64,000 nt of DNA, taken from positions 124,001 to 188,000 of the forward strand of contig CALODL010000021.1 of the NCBI GenBank assembly GCA_942492115.1, written 5' to 3'. The stretch comes from CALODL01 sp942492115 (lineage in GTDB: Bacteria > Planctomycetota > Phycisphaerae > UBA1845 > CAIVHJ01). Numbering within the stretch: the first letter of the stretch is position 1; every line of letters begins with the position of its first letter. A model generated the notes under the pieces. The model was not told the origin of the DNA. It did no database searches and saw nothing but the letters and a program-made list of their open reading frames with translations. Below are positions 55,647 to 64,000 of this stretch, one piece after another. The position numbers were made by a program, and so were the translations under genes.

Positions 55647-56612
55647 ATGGCAGCACTGCGCAACCTGCTGAACCGCATCGCGGGGATCGATGACGACCGC
55701 CCCCGCGCACTGCAGGTGTGCGCATTTGGCAAACACCCCGCCAGCACCGAATTCATCGAATTGAACACCGGGGAAGGCGCCGCACACCTCGTGGAGCAGT
55801 GGATCAAACATGGCCACGACGAGTGGATTCGCAACAATCAGCAAAGGCAGCGCGGTAAAGTGGTTCCCGTTGGATTCATGGCAAAACCGCCTGATATCCA
55901 CCCTCAGAGGGTCGTGGCATGTATGTGGCCCAGCCGCGATTCGGCCAGTCCTGCGCGGGTGTTCCCGTTGTGCCTGTTCACGATTCTGAAGGGGGACGGC
56001 GATGCCGGATGGGCCGAGCAGTTCGTTCTGACCACCCATCTGTGCAACGCCCTGAGCGCCGTATATCGGCCGGTCCAGAATACGGCCGATATCAGCTCCC
56101 TGCGGACCGCAGTGGTCGAGGTATCCACTCAACAGATCACGACACTCCAGACGGCCATCGCTGAACGGTCCAAGGCCATTGACAGTGCGGCCTGGTTAGC
56201 GGCCCTGGCGCCCACAGCACGGTGTTCGTCGGCCGAGCAATTCCACGGCCTGCTCCATGAACGACTCGCCGTGTGGCGCGGCGATCCGGGCGACCTTGCG
56301 ATCCGGCTGCCATTGAGCCGCCTGTTCGACTTTGCTGCCCAGGGATTGACGTGGATCCGATGGCTGGCTGGCCACTTCGGACGCGACTGTCCGCCGCTCA
56401 CCGCCGTCTACGCTCCGCCGAATGAATCCGCCGCGGTCCCGACGCTGGCTCTCAGCACACGCCAGATGGCCGCCAGTGACTTCCAGCTCATGACTTCGGA
56501 CGCCAGCGAATATGCGTTCTTTGAGAGCCTGGTGGCAGGCGAGTCCATGCCAGACGAGCGGCCCGTACCCCCGAACCAGTCCACGTGGTCGTGGTCCGAT
56601 CTGAGCCATTGA
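55647..56612 (+). CDS. TagF-like T6SS-associated protein
   Basis: A 321-residue protein. The N-terminus has VCAFGKHPASTEFIEL, similar to the GKLP--GDF motif that opens TagF, and the size agrees. TagF is a negative post-translational regulator of T6SS in Pseudomonas. Placement after tssL/tssM and with a kinase-like gene upstream supports this. AAGGAA precedes the ATG by 8. The later part has no motif I can name. Confidence 0.55.
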   Translation: MAALRNLLNRIAGIDDDRPRALQVCAFGKHPASTEFIELNTGEGAAHLVEQWIKHGHDEWIRNNQQRQRGKVVPVGFMAKPPDIHPQRVVACMWPSRDSASPARVFPLCLFTILKGDGDAGWAEQFVLTTHLCNALSAVYRPVQNTADISSLRTAVVEVSTQQITTLQTAIAERSKAIDSAAWLAALAPTARCSSAEQFHGLLHERLAVWRGDPGDLAIRLPLSRLFDFAAQGLTWIRWLAGHFGRDCPPLTAVYAPPNESAAVPTLALSTRQMAASDFQLMTSDASEYAFFESLVAGESMPDERPVPPNQSTWSWSDLSH

Positions 56613-56715
56613 ATCCAGTTATCCTGGGTACTATCCCCCACGATGGGCACACCCAATTGGGTACTCAACCCCAATCCAGAGCCTGATCAACAACGGAAGG
56701 TCTGAGCTGAACAGG

Positions 56716-58749
56716 CTAGTCGGCCCCGTCGGAGGTCACGATCGGAAGATCCATGCCGCGCCAGAGAGTGAGGAAGCGACGCCCCTTGACGCGGCGATAC
56801 TTGGGCGGTGCGGGTGTCAGATCATCTCGCGCCAGGTCCCACAGCAGCTCGACGTCCAGGTTGGGGTCCATGAAATTGGAATCGACGAGGACGGCCGCCG
56901 TCGGCATGTACACGACGACCGGAGCGATGCCCAGCGCTTCCGCCTGGAGCGGCAGGTAGCACAGTGGCCCATCCGGCGCGATGACGATTCGGGGGTGCTG
57001 TGCGGGATTCTGTTTCTTGATATCGATCAGTTGATCCCACAACGAACTGAGCGCCGGGCGGCCGCCCAGCAGCCATGCCCCGGCGTCATCCGGCTGCTCT
57101 CCGACCTGTAAGGCGGCCACGGCTGCGCGACAGGCCGCAACGAGCTGGGGGCGATCCAGCGGCACCGCGGTCAACGGCAGGTACTCGTCACCCGGCGCGA
57201 ACAGATAGAACGCCCACGCATCCTTCGGCCCGACGAAGTACTCAACGAACAATTCCTTGCGCGGCAACCGCTCGCCTGCTCCGAGACTGAGTAACTCGGA
57301 ATCCGTTATGTTCTGCACGCTTGCTGCACCGGTCGCGGGATTCAGTGTACGGCCGATGATCAGCCCTTTGCACTGCTGCACGAGCTGCAAGGCGCCCTCT
57401 GGATCACCAGCTTGCACCGCACGCGCAATGCGCTCTTCGAATGCGGCCCGGATACGTGTGGTCATCCACGTGCGGGTTTCGATGAGCACGTCGGGGCCAA
57501 AGGTTCCGCGGCGGTCGCGATTCTCCGGCGCGGTGGCCAATTCAAGCCAGCCTTCGAAATCGTCGCGCCCCAGGTGAAAACGGGCCACATGTCGCGCCAG
57601 GTCCTCGCCGATGACCGCAGCGCCCCGCTGAGCCTGGATCGCACGAACGATCGAGTCGCACGCATCCATCCAGGTCGCGGCGTTATTTGACTCATCCTGA
57701 GCAATCATCAACGCCACCTCAGCGGCGCTCCAGAGAACGTTGAACTCGCTGAACAGCGTAAAAGTTCGTCCCCGGGGCGTCGTGCCCGACCAATCGTCGA
57801 GACGCCGATCGATCAACAGTCGCTCGTGTGCGACCTTGGCCTGCAAGACGCGTTCGTCAGGGCGTTCCGCCGGTGGCAGTTTGATTGCTTCCAGTGCGTT
57901 GCGCACCCACGTGTTGCATTGCGGCTCGTAATGACTGCGCGCCAGCCTTGCAGTCAGACACCACAACGCCGCCGCGACCTCGGGCATGTCGACATCGGCC
58001 GCCACCAGGCCCGCACCGGCATCCAGACTGTCTCGAATCACATCCTCGAGCGGCACATCCCCGGCCAGCTCACGCGACCAGTATTCAACAAGGGCCATAG
58101 AAGCGCGAGCGGCGTCCTTGAGCGCGTCGTTGTTCGACAGCCCCAATGGCCTGAACACGTTGTCCGTGGCCCGATCGAACTGCCCGCGGTCAACGAGATG
58201 CAGCCCGGCCATCAGGCGCAAGTGCTCGGGCAACGCTTCGATCTCAGAGGCATCGATGGTGTCTTGTCGCATCAACGCATCAAGTGTCTTGCCTCGACTG
58301 GCCAGCGTTTCCAGTCGTGCGAGGAGTTGCTGTTGATCGACGAGAACATCATCACGTAACAGGCGGATATCGTCGACGAGTGCGTCGTCCCACCCTGCGT
58401 CCTGATACTCTTCGGCTCGAATCATGGCCTGCTCGGCGTACGTCCGGACGTCATCCAGGTACCGTTGGGCATCGAGCATGGCATCTTCGTCAAGGTATTC
58501 GGCCGCCTCGGCCGTGGTCAGTGCTGCCTCGGCTTCATCCAGGGTAGCCCGGGCCTCTTCTATGTGCACCTCGCAGTGCAGGTCGGGCCGAAATTGCACG
58601 ATCGCCAGTTTCACGGCCTGCTCATAGCGTCCTTCGTCGATGAGCCGCTGATAATGGTCGATCAGCGTATCGCTGCGCGCGGGCAACGCCCACGTCAGGG
58701 ACACGAGCCCGCACATGATCACGCACCTTGCCGTGTGGACAATGTTCAT
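56716..58749 (-). CDS. Secreted CHAT-like protein, C-terminally truncated
   Basis: A 677-residue protein with a signal peptide (to about residue 26) and helical repeats. The C-terminal about 150 residues begin like a CHAT domain (RIVIAPDGPLCYLPLQAEAL, then VVYMPTAAVLVD). Normal CHAT proteases go on to a catalytic His and Cys; here the protein ends about 50 residues later, without the His-Gly or Cys motifs, so the domain should be inactive. It is last in a minus-strand operon with FecR and a barrel protein. Domain call fair; function unknown. Confidence 0.65.
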   Translation of the reverse strand: MNIVHTARCVIMCGLVSLTWALPARSDTLIDHYQRLIDEGRYEQAVKLAIVQFRPDLHCEVHIEEARATLDEAEAALTTAEAAEYLDEDAMLDAQRYLDDVRTYAEQAMIRAEEYQDAGWDDALVDDIRLLRDDVLVDQQQLLARLETLASRGKTLDALMRQDTIDASEIEALPEHLRLMAGLHLVDRGQFDRATDNVFRPLGLSNNDALKDAARASMALVEYWSRELAGDVPLEDVIRDSLDAGAGLVAADVDMPEVAAALWCLTARLARSHYEPQCNTWVRNALEAIKLPPAERPDERVLQAKVAHERLLIDRRLDDWSGTTPRGRTFTLFSEFNVLWSAAEVALMIAQDESNNAATWMDACDSIVRAIQAQRGAAVIGEDLARHVARFHLGRDDFEGWLELATAPENRDRRGTFGPDVLIETRTWMTTRIRAAFEERIARAVQAGDPEGALQLVQQCKGLIIGRTLNPATGAASVQNITDSELLSLGAGERLPRKELFVEYFVGPKDAWAFYLFAPGDEYLPLTAVPLDRPQLVAACRAAVAALQVGEQPDDAGAWLLGGRPALSSLWDQLIDIKKQNPAQHPRIVIAPDGPLCYLPLQAEALGIAPVVVYMPTAAVLVDSNFMDPNLDVELLWDLARDDLTPAPPKYRRVKGRRFLTLWRGMDLPIVTSDGAD

Positions 58750-58777
58750 TCGTCGAGTAGTCTTTCGGGGTCCTCAG

Positions 58778-58987
58778 TCAACGTGGTTGATCGATGACAT
58801 TCTGCCCTTCCCGCTCGTGGGTGTCGAGCGGGCGTTTCCTGCCCTGGGTGTTCCTCTGGGCATCTTCTGCCGTCATGCGCGTCGCCTGGTCTTCACGATA
58901 GTCTCCCGCGCGTTCGCGGGGGGCATTGGTGTGGCAGCCCGTCGCCAGAACCGCAACGATCAGGGATGCAACGGATGGACGTTTCAT
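58778..58987 (-). CDS. Small lipoprotein
   Basis: A 69-residue lipoprotein: MKRPSVASLIVAVLATGC is a full lipoprotein signal, followed by about 51 charged, probably unstructured residues rich in Arg, Asp and Glu. GAGGTAACC lies before the ATG. Only 8 bases separate it from the FecR gene upstream. Function unknown. Confidence 0.65.
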   Translation of the reverse strand: MKRPSVASLIVAVLATGCHTNAPRERAGDYREDQATRMTAEDAQRNTQGRKRPLDTHEREGQNVIDQPR

Positions 58988-58995
58988 AGAATCGG

Positions 58996-60021
58996 TTACC
59001 TCGAGCGCGACCGCCGCACGGGCCTGCTTCGTGGGCCTTGCGGTATGGACCGCGCCGCATCACGCGGCACCGTAATGGTGTCACGCTCTACAGTCAGGAT
59101 GGGCGGCAAACCCGGACGCAGCAGGCGTCGGGCCTCCGCATCACGATCAGTCCCGAATTCGACAGCGCGATCGGCACGGACTGCACGCAACTCGGGTTCG
59201 CGTGCCGCAGCAGTAACCAATACGGCAAACAACAGTGTCCGCACGACGGGAGCAACCTGAAGTTGCGTCAGCGCCTCCTGGCTTGGAATATTGGCGAAGA
59301 GTTGATGGGCCACGTCCTCAAGAGTGGCCTCGCTCGTCACGTAGGCATCGACCCATGATTGTGTCGCGCGGGTTGACCGAATGACCGCACCTGAGGTGAT
59401 CGCCGCAATCTCGTAGAGGTCGGGTTGATTGTCCCAGCGACTGCGGTCGGAAGAGGTCATTGGCTGCTGTGCAACAACGCCGGCAGCGTCGACCACGATC
59501 ATCCTCGACCGCGAGATTTCATAGGTCCCGCCGTCAACCAGAGTGATCTCGCACACAGAATCATAGGTCCCGAACCGCGTCCCCGTTTGTTCGTCGTACA
59601 GTGCAAAGATTGTTGAACCCGTCACGCGCATCGAACCCTGAGGCGTACTGAGTAATATGTAAGCTCCGTGCTTGCGGGCATCGAAGTCCGCCTTGACCCC
59701 CCCCGCCGTCACATGGATATCGACCGGGCGTCGCCAGTCCGTTCCACGGCGAACCACGACACGGGAGTTCTGATCGACGCGTACGACGATGGCTCCGTCG
59801 AACTCAATATCGCCGGCAAAAAACACCATCGCGTAGCCGTTCGCCCCTGTCGTGATGACATCGCCTTCGTCGATGGACGTGCCGATTTCGAGGTCACGCT
59901 CGGTTCCCTCGATGTCAACGATCGATCCCGGTCCTGTGGTCGAGGTCATGAACCCCAACTGGGCATGCGCGACCATGGGCCACAGGAGCAGGCCGGAGCA
60001 AATAAAAAGGGCTCTGGTCAT
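58996..60021 (-). CDS. Exported FecR-domain protein
   Basis: A 341-residue protein with a signal peptide (ending VAHAQ). The FecR-type beta domain covers about residues 28-145: GSIVDIEGTERDLEIGTSIDEGDVI-like start, VRVDQNSRVVVRRG, and GAYILLSTPQGSMRVTGS with the conserved TP-G---V-GT. The C-terminal part is helical and ends in a very basic tail (RPVRRSRSR). In planctomycetes, FecR domains of this kind occur in exported proteins rather than in anti-sigma factors. Middle of the envelope operon. Confidence 0.8.
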   Translation of the reverse strand: MTRALFICSGLLLWPMVAHAQLGFMTSTTGPGSIVDIEGTERDLEIGTSIDEGDVITTGANGYAMVFFAGDIEFDGAIVVRVDQNSRVVVRRGTDWRRPVDIHVTAGGVKADFDARKHGAYILLSTPQGSMRVTGSTIFALYDEQTGTRFGTYDSVCEITLVDGGTYEISRSRMIVVDAAGVVAQQPMTSSDRSRWDNQPDLYEIAAITSGAVIRSTRATQSWVDAYVTSEATLEDVAHQLFANIPSQEALTQLQVAPVVRTLLFAVLVTAAAREPELRAVRADRAVEFGTDRDAEARRLLRPGLPPILTVERDTITVPRDAARSIPQGPRSRPVRRSRSR

Positions 60022-60082
60022 GATATTCTCATTCTAATGCACGACTTTCGACAAGAACAAGCCTCATGTCATGGCGAACTTC

Positions 60083-61756
60083 TCAGCGAAACGCAAAACT
60101 GAGTGTCACACCGTAGATCACACGATCGTACGAGTAAATTGCTTCTCCCCGAGCGTTGCGCAGGTTCGAATCATCCTGGGTCCATGCGATTTCGCCGCTG
60201 ACAGTCATGTCGATGTGGCTGTCGATGACGAAATTGCGTGACAATGCGACCACGTAGCGCTGCTCGAAATCATTGCGTTTTCGCCGACGGCGATCCTGGC
60301 TGTTTTCCTGCCAGTAGTCCTCCCAGCTCCATTGTCCGAAGAACTCCAGACCGAATTCATGGGGCAATGGCATCCGCACACGGGCCGTCACAGCGTGCAC
60401 GGTGCGATCGAAATCGTCACCCGTCGTACTGTCCTCCTGCCACCGATAGCCCACGGCGAACCGCATCCAGCGTTCGTCGCCGGAAGCGATCCACGGTTGA
60501 TGCACGTTGAAAGCCTGCTCGATCCCGACGGTGTGATAGTCGCCGTCGCGCTCAGTTCGGCGGTCAAAGACCTCCTCGTGATAATCGCGCGGCTCGTAAA
60601 CATAAAACAGTGTTGTATCTGTGAGGGGCGTCTTGTCGGGATGGTAAGCCTCGGTCAAACGGATCGAGGGCGTCACGCGATGAAGATCCAGAAAAGCATT
60701 GTTCTCGACCAACGTATAGTTGTACTCGTATTGCAGTCCGAGCGTCAGCGTGTCGCCGATGAAGTAGTTAGCGAACAGTCGTCCGCCGTAGGTTTGTACG
60801 TTGAATTCACCGAGTGACCCGTGCCAACTGTTAAACGTGTTCCCGCCTACGCCAACACGGAGGTCGTCGCTCACCCAGTGGCCCAGCGTGAAGTCCGTGC
60901 CGAGACCAAACCGAAAATCATCATCCGTACTCAAGTCGAGCGGCAGAGATGTATCCTCGCCCAACAGGATGACGTTGCTATCGTAGTTGAACCCGAGATC
61001 GAGATGGAAAACAAAATCAGTCGACCGCAGCTCGACGTCCTCAAAGTCGTCGAGCAACACTTCCTCGGCCAGAAGGCTCGCCCGGCTCTTGAGGTCGGGC
61101 TGCGGCGACAGAGCACTGCAGCGCTTGAACCGCTCTGATGCCTGCTGCAGTCGACCCTGCTCGACATCGATCCACCCGCGCCAGTATTCGATACTCGCCA
61201 GCATGGCCGCATCCTCCATGCCGTCCTCCGCAACGTCGAGGGCAGCAGTCGCCTGTGCAAAACGGCCCTCCTTGTACTCGACGACACCGAGGAAGAAGTG
61301 CGCCATTCGTTGCACCCCCTCACCTCCCGTGCCCGAACCAATGAACGCTTCGAGAGGATCGCGACTGAGAACGAACTCCTTGCGACCGATCAGAGCAATT
61401 GCCGCATCGAGTTTGACTTCCATGAGCTCGGGCTTATCGGCAATGACCGTGTCGAATGCCGTCGATGCGGATGGGTAGTCATTCATCTGCAGATGACACA
61501 GTCCCTTCCAATACAACGCAGCTGTACGCAATGCAGCCAGGCCCGTGTCATCGACGGTAGTCGTGTTGTCTACGAGCGTAGTAAACGCGGCGAGTGCGGC
61601 GGGATACTCGCCGTCCAGAAAGCTGACGATACCTTCATTGAACTGTACATGCAGGCGGCTCTCGTCACTGGCGTAAGCCCGCGGCGTGACGAGTGTGGTC
61701 GCCAGCACCATGAGAGAGCACAAATGGGGAACCCGATCCGTGGGTAGCCTGATCAC
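60083..61756 (-). CDS. TPR outer-membrane beta-barrel protein
   Basis: A 557-residue protein. GTG start overlapping the upstream stop; signal peptide (ending RAYAS); helical TPR-like repeats (residues about 30-225, GEYPAALAAFTTLV, MNDYPSASTAFDTVI); then a beta-barrel of about 300 residues with alternating pattern (LDLGFNYDSNVILL, LGLQYEYNYTLV) and a terminal Phe-Ala-Phe-Arg. The layout resembles SLAM/DUF560-like proteins and other TPR-porins. It probably exports or anchors a partner in the operon. Confidence 0.75.
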   Translation of the reverse strand: MIRLPTDRVPHLCSLMVLATTLVTPRAYASDESRLHVQFNEGIVSFLDGEYPAALAAFTTLVDNTTTVDDTGLAALRTAALYWKGLCHLQMNDYPSASTAFDTVIADKPELMEVKLDAAIALIGRKEFVLSRDPLEAFIGSGTGGEGVQRMAHFFLGVVEYKEGRFAQATAALDVAEDGMEDAAMLASIEYWRGWIDVEQGRLQQASERFKRCSALSPQPDLKSRASLLAEEVLLDDFEDVELRSTDFVFHLDLGFNYDSNVILLGEDTSLPLDLSTDDDFRFGLGTDFTLGHWVSDDLRVGVGGNTFNSWHGSLGEFNVQTYGGRLFANYFIGDTLTLGLQYEYNYTLVENNAFLDLHRVTPSIRLTEAYHPDKTPLTDTTLFYVYEPRDYHEEVFDRRTERDGDYHTVGIEQAFNVHQPWIASGDERWMRFAVGYRWQEDSTTGDDFDRTVHAVTARVRMPLPHEFGLEFFGQWSWEDYWQENSQDRRRRKRNDFEQRYVVALSRNFVIDSHIDMTVSGEIAWTQDDSNLRNARGEAIYSYDRVIYGVTLSFAFR

Positions 61757-61962
61757 AATGACGGTACGACTTCTTCAACTATCTGTGGCCCGGCCAGCTC
61801 TTCGATTTCATTGGTCACCGGGTCGGCAATCAGGCGGGTGCCAAGCAGAGCCAGTTCCGCGGCGAGAAACGCCTCGAATTGAGCACCGGTAAAGCAACCG
61901 AGTTGCGGCAGGATGCTCATACCGCAAAGCATGACGATTTTGAGCCAGATTCGTCTTCTCAT
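61753..61962 (-). CDS. Small lipoprotein 2 of the envelope operon
   Basis: A 69-residue lipoprotein: MRRRIWLKIVMLCGMSILPQLGC, then 46 acidic residues (EAFLAAELALLG, NEIEELAGPQIVEEV). Start ATG overlaps the TGA of the preceding small gene, and its own stop overlaps the next GTG. Similar in size and order to the lipoprotein upstream, so possibly a diverged duplicate. Function unknown. Confidence 0.65.
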   Translation of the reverse strand: MRRRIWLKIVMLCGMSILPQLGCFTGAQFEAFLAAELALLGTRLIADPVTNEIEELAGPQIVEEVVPSL

Positions 61963-62147
61963 CACACGAACCCGATCAGAGCAGAGTTCAGTGCGAAGAA
62001 CACGAAGTCCGTGAACAGTGTTGATGCGCTTTCGACGAGAAACTGCTCAGTCGAGAAACTCGGGTTGACCGCACAGGTGCCCTGGATGACCAGGCCGGCG
62101 GACAGCCCCCCTAAACAAACGGTCTTGGCGCGCAGACGTGAGAACAT
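61962..62147 (-). CDS. Small lipoprotein 1 of the envelope operon
   Basis: A 61-residue protein: MFSRLRAKTVCLGGLSAGLVIQGTC is a signal-like stretch with Cys25, followed by FSTEQFLVESASTLFTDFVFF. Start: ATG at 62147 has GGAG 8 bases upstream; the frame is open further up, but without a signal. First gene of the operon. Confidence 0.6.
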   Translation of the reverse strand: MFSRLRAKTVCLGGLSAGLVIQGTCAVNPSFSTEQFLVESASTLFTDFVFFALNSALIGFV

Positions 62148-62392
62148 GGCAAATAACTCCACGAATAGAATGCCCCACCAAACCCCCAGTTCATTTTTAT
62201 ACCTGTCGCCCAGAACCATTGCAATCCGCCACAAGAATACGTTGATCCTTGCGGGCGACTGCACTATGATCCTGCCGAACCCATTGACAGCTCGCTGATA
62301 CAGCAGCCGCGTGAACCGGCGAATATCCCACCACCTGCCACCTGAGTTCCGCGCCGGTTCAGCGGTCGATACACTATGCAGGGCTACGCATC

Positions 62393-63001
62393 TTGAACCG
62401 ACCATTGATTTTCAGTCTTGTCACCATCGGCCTGCCGGCCTGGGCACTGCCTGCAGGCGCCCAGCAAGGCGGTTTCGATGTTCTTGACGGGATCATCGTC
62501 TTCGTCGATGGCGAAGGGGACGGTCGGTGCGCCGCCGTCAACACCATCAATGCCGATTTCTTCATACGCAGCTGCGACCGGCGCCTGGTTCTGCTCCGTG
62601 GCAATGATCGGCCGGTGCCCTTCACCGTGACCCGGGGATTCGATGTCTTTCACGACAGCGGTCAGGCGGCCGGGAAATTGCGTTTCGCCAGTGATCGGGA
62701 CGGTTTCAGGCAGGTTTTCTGGCTTAGCGATACCAACTTTCCGGAAGGTGAGGACCTCGTTCTGCGCTACAACACCGAGACCGATCAGCTCTCGGTCGAG
62801 GTCATCGAAGGCCAGGGCGCCGAGATGATCCCTGTACGACCCATCAACGTCACCGGCACTCAATGCAACCCGACGGTGACGTTTGACGGGGATGAAACCC
62901 TCCTGTGCCGCCGCACCTGTGGCCTGTCATCGATCGGAACCATGCTGGCCATGACCCTGGGGCTGGGCCTGCTCAGCTGGCGGACCCGCGCGCAGTTCTG
63001 A
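62393..63001 (+). CDS. Secreted protein with C-terminal sorting-like tail
   Basis: A 202-residue protein beginning at TTG, with a signal peptide (ending AGAQ) and an acidic beta-rich body. The end is Cys, a hydrophobic helix (SIGTMLAMTLGLGLLSW) and Arg, the layout of a C-terminal sorting tag (PEP-CTERM or MYXO-CTERM style). The ribosome site is poor, so the start is uncertain. Divergent to the envelope operon. Function unknown. Confidence 0.55.
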   Translation: MNRPLIFSLVTIGLPAWALPAGAQQGGFDVLDGIIVFVDGEGDGRCAAVNTINADFFIRSCDRRLVLLRGNDRPVPFTVTRGFDVFHDSGQAAGKLRFASDRDGFRQVFWLSDTNFPEGEDLVLRYNTETDQLSVEVIEGQGAEMIPVRPINVTGTQCNPTVTFDGDETLLCRRTCGLSSIGTMLAMTLGLGLLSWRTRAQF

Positions 63002-63191
63002 GCACCCGACCGCCGTCCCAGTGCCCCGACCTGCCGCGAGCGCTTGCGCGGCCACACCTTACGCCATGATTGACCGAACTTGTTACGCCCTATACAATTA
63101 AGTTGATGCACATCGCTCAATTGACGTCGATTCGAGCCCGTGAGTCATCTCGGGGCGACGACGTTCACAGACGCACATTGGGGATCATGCC

Positions 63192-64000
63192 ATGACAGAT
63201 GCCAATGCCGGACCCGCGCCACACCTGCCCCCGCCCGAACAGCTCATGCTGCAGTTGCTCAACAGCATGGGGCAATTCGACTCTTCGGACCTGCACCTCA
63301 AGGTCGGCTTCGCACCCTACTATCGCGTCGCGGGACAACTGCGCAAGGTCGGCAACGACGTCCTGTCGTCCTCGGAGTATGTCCAGGGCATGCTCGGCCC
63401 GCTGGTTCCAGCCAACAGGCGGCATGAATATGAGGAACGGGGTGACCTTGATTTTGCATACCACGGCCCCGACGGTTCCCGTTTTAGAGTGAATGTCTTC
63501 CGATCAACCGGCGAAATGCACGCGGCAATCCGAAGGGTCAAGAGCGAGATCCCCGACTTCGAAACATTACGGCTACCCCACGCGTATCAACAGACGATCG
63601 AACGGACCCATGATGGCCTGGTCCTCGTCAGCGGCGTCACGGGCAGCGGCAAGAGCAGCACGTTGGCTGCTATGATCGATTACATCAACCGCACACGACA
63701 GAAGCACATCATCACCATCGAAGACCCGATCGAGTTCGTGTTCAACCCGAACAAGAGCATCGTCTCGCAACGTGAAATTGGACTTGATATCCCATCCTAT
63801 AGCGAGGCCCTGCGCTACGTCGTGCGTCAGGATCCCGATATCATTTTCATCGGTGAGATGCGCGACCGCGACACGATGCTGGCCGCGTTGCAGGCCGCGG
63901 AAACCGGCCACATGGTTCTTGGCTCACTGCATACGACTGACACACAACAGGCCTTCTCCCGTATCCTGGAGTTCTTCCCGCAGGATCAGCACGACTTCAT
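63192..64000 (+). CDS. pilT: Type IV pilus retraction ATPase PilT (partial)
   Basis: The first about 269 residues of a PilT-type ATPase; the window ends inside it. Visible: DLHLKVG near the start, Walker A GVTGSGKSST, ITIEDPIEF (Asp box), REIGLDIPSYSEALRYVVRQDPDIIFIGEMRD (Walker B), and the His box HTTDTQQAFSRILEFFP. PilT depolymerises pili for twitching and DNA uptake. The start ATG at 63192 has a GGGGAT site about 8 bases before it. Confidence 0.93.
   Translation, partial: MTDANAGPAPHLPPPEQLMLQLLNSMGQFDSSDLHLKVGFAPYYRVAGQLRKVGNDVLSSSEYVQGMLGPLVPANRRHEYEERGDLDFAYHGPDGSRFRVNVFRSTGEMHAAIRRVKSEIPDFETLRLPHAYQQTIERTHDGLVLVSGVTGSGKSSTLAAMIDYINRTRQKHIITIEDPIEFVFNPNKSIVSQREIGLDIPSYSEALRYVVRQDPDIIFIGEMRDRDTMLAALQAAETGHMVLGSLHTTDTQQAFSRILEFFPQDQHDF

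Noticed and set aside
1..64000. tRNA, rRNA, riboswitch or insertion-sequence genes
   Set aside because: None could be recognised by eye; no transposase or integrase frame is present.

Overview
The window looks like a chromosomal piece of a GC-rich, Gram-negative bacterium, most likely a member of the Planctomycetota. The class cannot be fixed from the sequence. The evidence is the gene content: giant secreted proteins built from Cys/Asp-rich repeats and dockerin-like EF-hand segments, a pseudokinase joined to a formylglycine-generating-enzyme-like domain, a GldA / GldF-GldG / DUF4340 ABC set, an HU protein with a Lys-rich N-terminal tail, FecR and CHAT proteins, and T6SS-type membrane genes. 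Shine-Dalgarno sites are common. No rRNA, tRNA or CRISPR array was seen.

Layout. 0.7-2.8 kb (minus): a GrpE-like co-chaperone with a hendecad coiled coil, a small helical-repeat protein, TatA and a Tat-signal lipoprotein. 3.6-12.7 kb (plus): three secreted proteins that share N- or C-terminal modules, the largest an 1818-residue metzincin protease. 12.8-15.4 kb (minus): PEP carboxylase. 15.6-21.5 kb (minus): a tightly coupled phosphonate operon: MobA-like cytidylyltransferase, methylphosphonate synthase, cytidylyltransferase-PEP mutase fusion, phosphonopyruvate decarboxylase and a phosphonoacetaldehyde reductase. 21.7-30 kb: polymer and sugar genes (CDP-glycerol-type transferase, methyltransferase, epimerase, membrane sulfatase-like enzyme, sugar nucleotidyltransferase, DegT aminotransferase, a frameshifted glycosyltransferase). 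30-35.7 kb: HU and the Gld-type ABC system. 35.8-38 kb (minus): RecD2 helicase. 38.3-44.2 kb: a 1989-residue Cys-rich lipoprotein. 44.4-46.1 kb: two head-to-head paralogous lipoproteins. 46.2-56.6 kb: pseudokinase, lipoprotein, TssL, TssM and TagF-like genes of a type VI-like apparatus. 56.7-62.1 kb (minus): a compact envelope operon (two small lipoproteins, TPR/beta-barrel, FecR, lipoprotein, truncated CHAT). 62.4-64 kb: a secreted protein with a sorting-like tail and the start of pilT, cut by the window edge.

How the genes work together. The phosphonate operon encodes PEP -> phosphonopyruvate -> phosphonoacetaldehyde -> 2-hydroxyethylphosphonate, with a branch to methylphosphonate. The enzyme at 19305-20678 has the Gln and Ile residues expected of methylphosphonate synthase rather than hydroxyethylphosphonate dioxygenase. 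Two cytidylyltransferases of different folds and a divergent TagB/TagF-like transferase suggest that the phosphonate is CMP-activated and attached to a surface polymer. That last step is inference.

Three conserved genes (at about 29.43, 31.64 and 54.43 kb) each show what looks like a small reading-frame slip. Consensus sequencing errors are possible, so broken genes here should be read with care.
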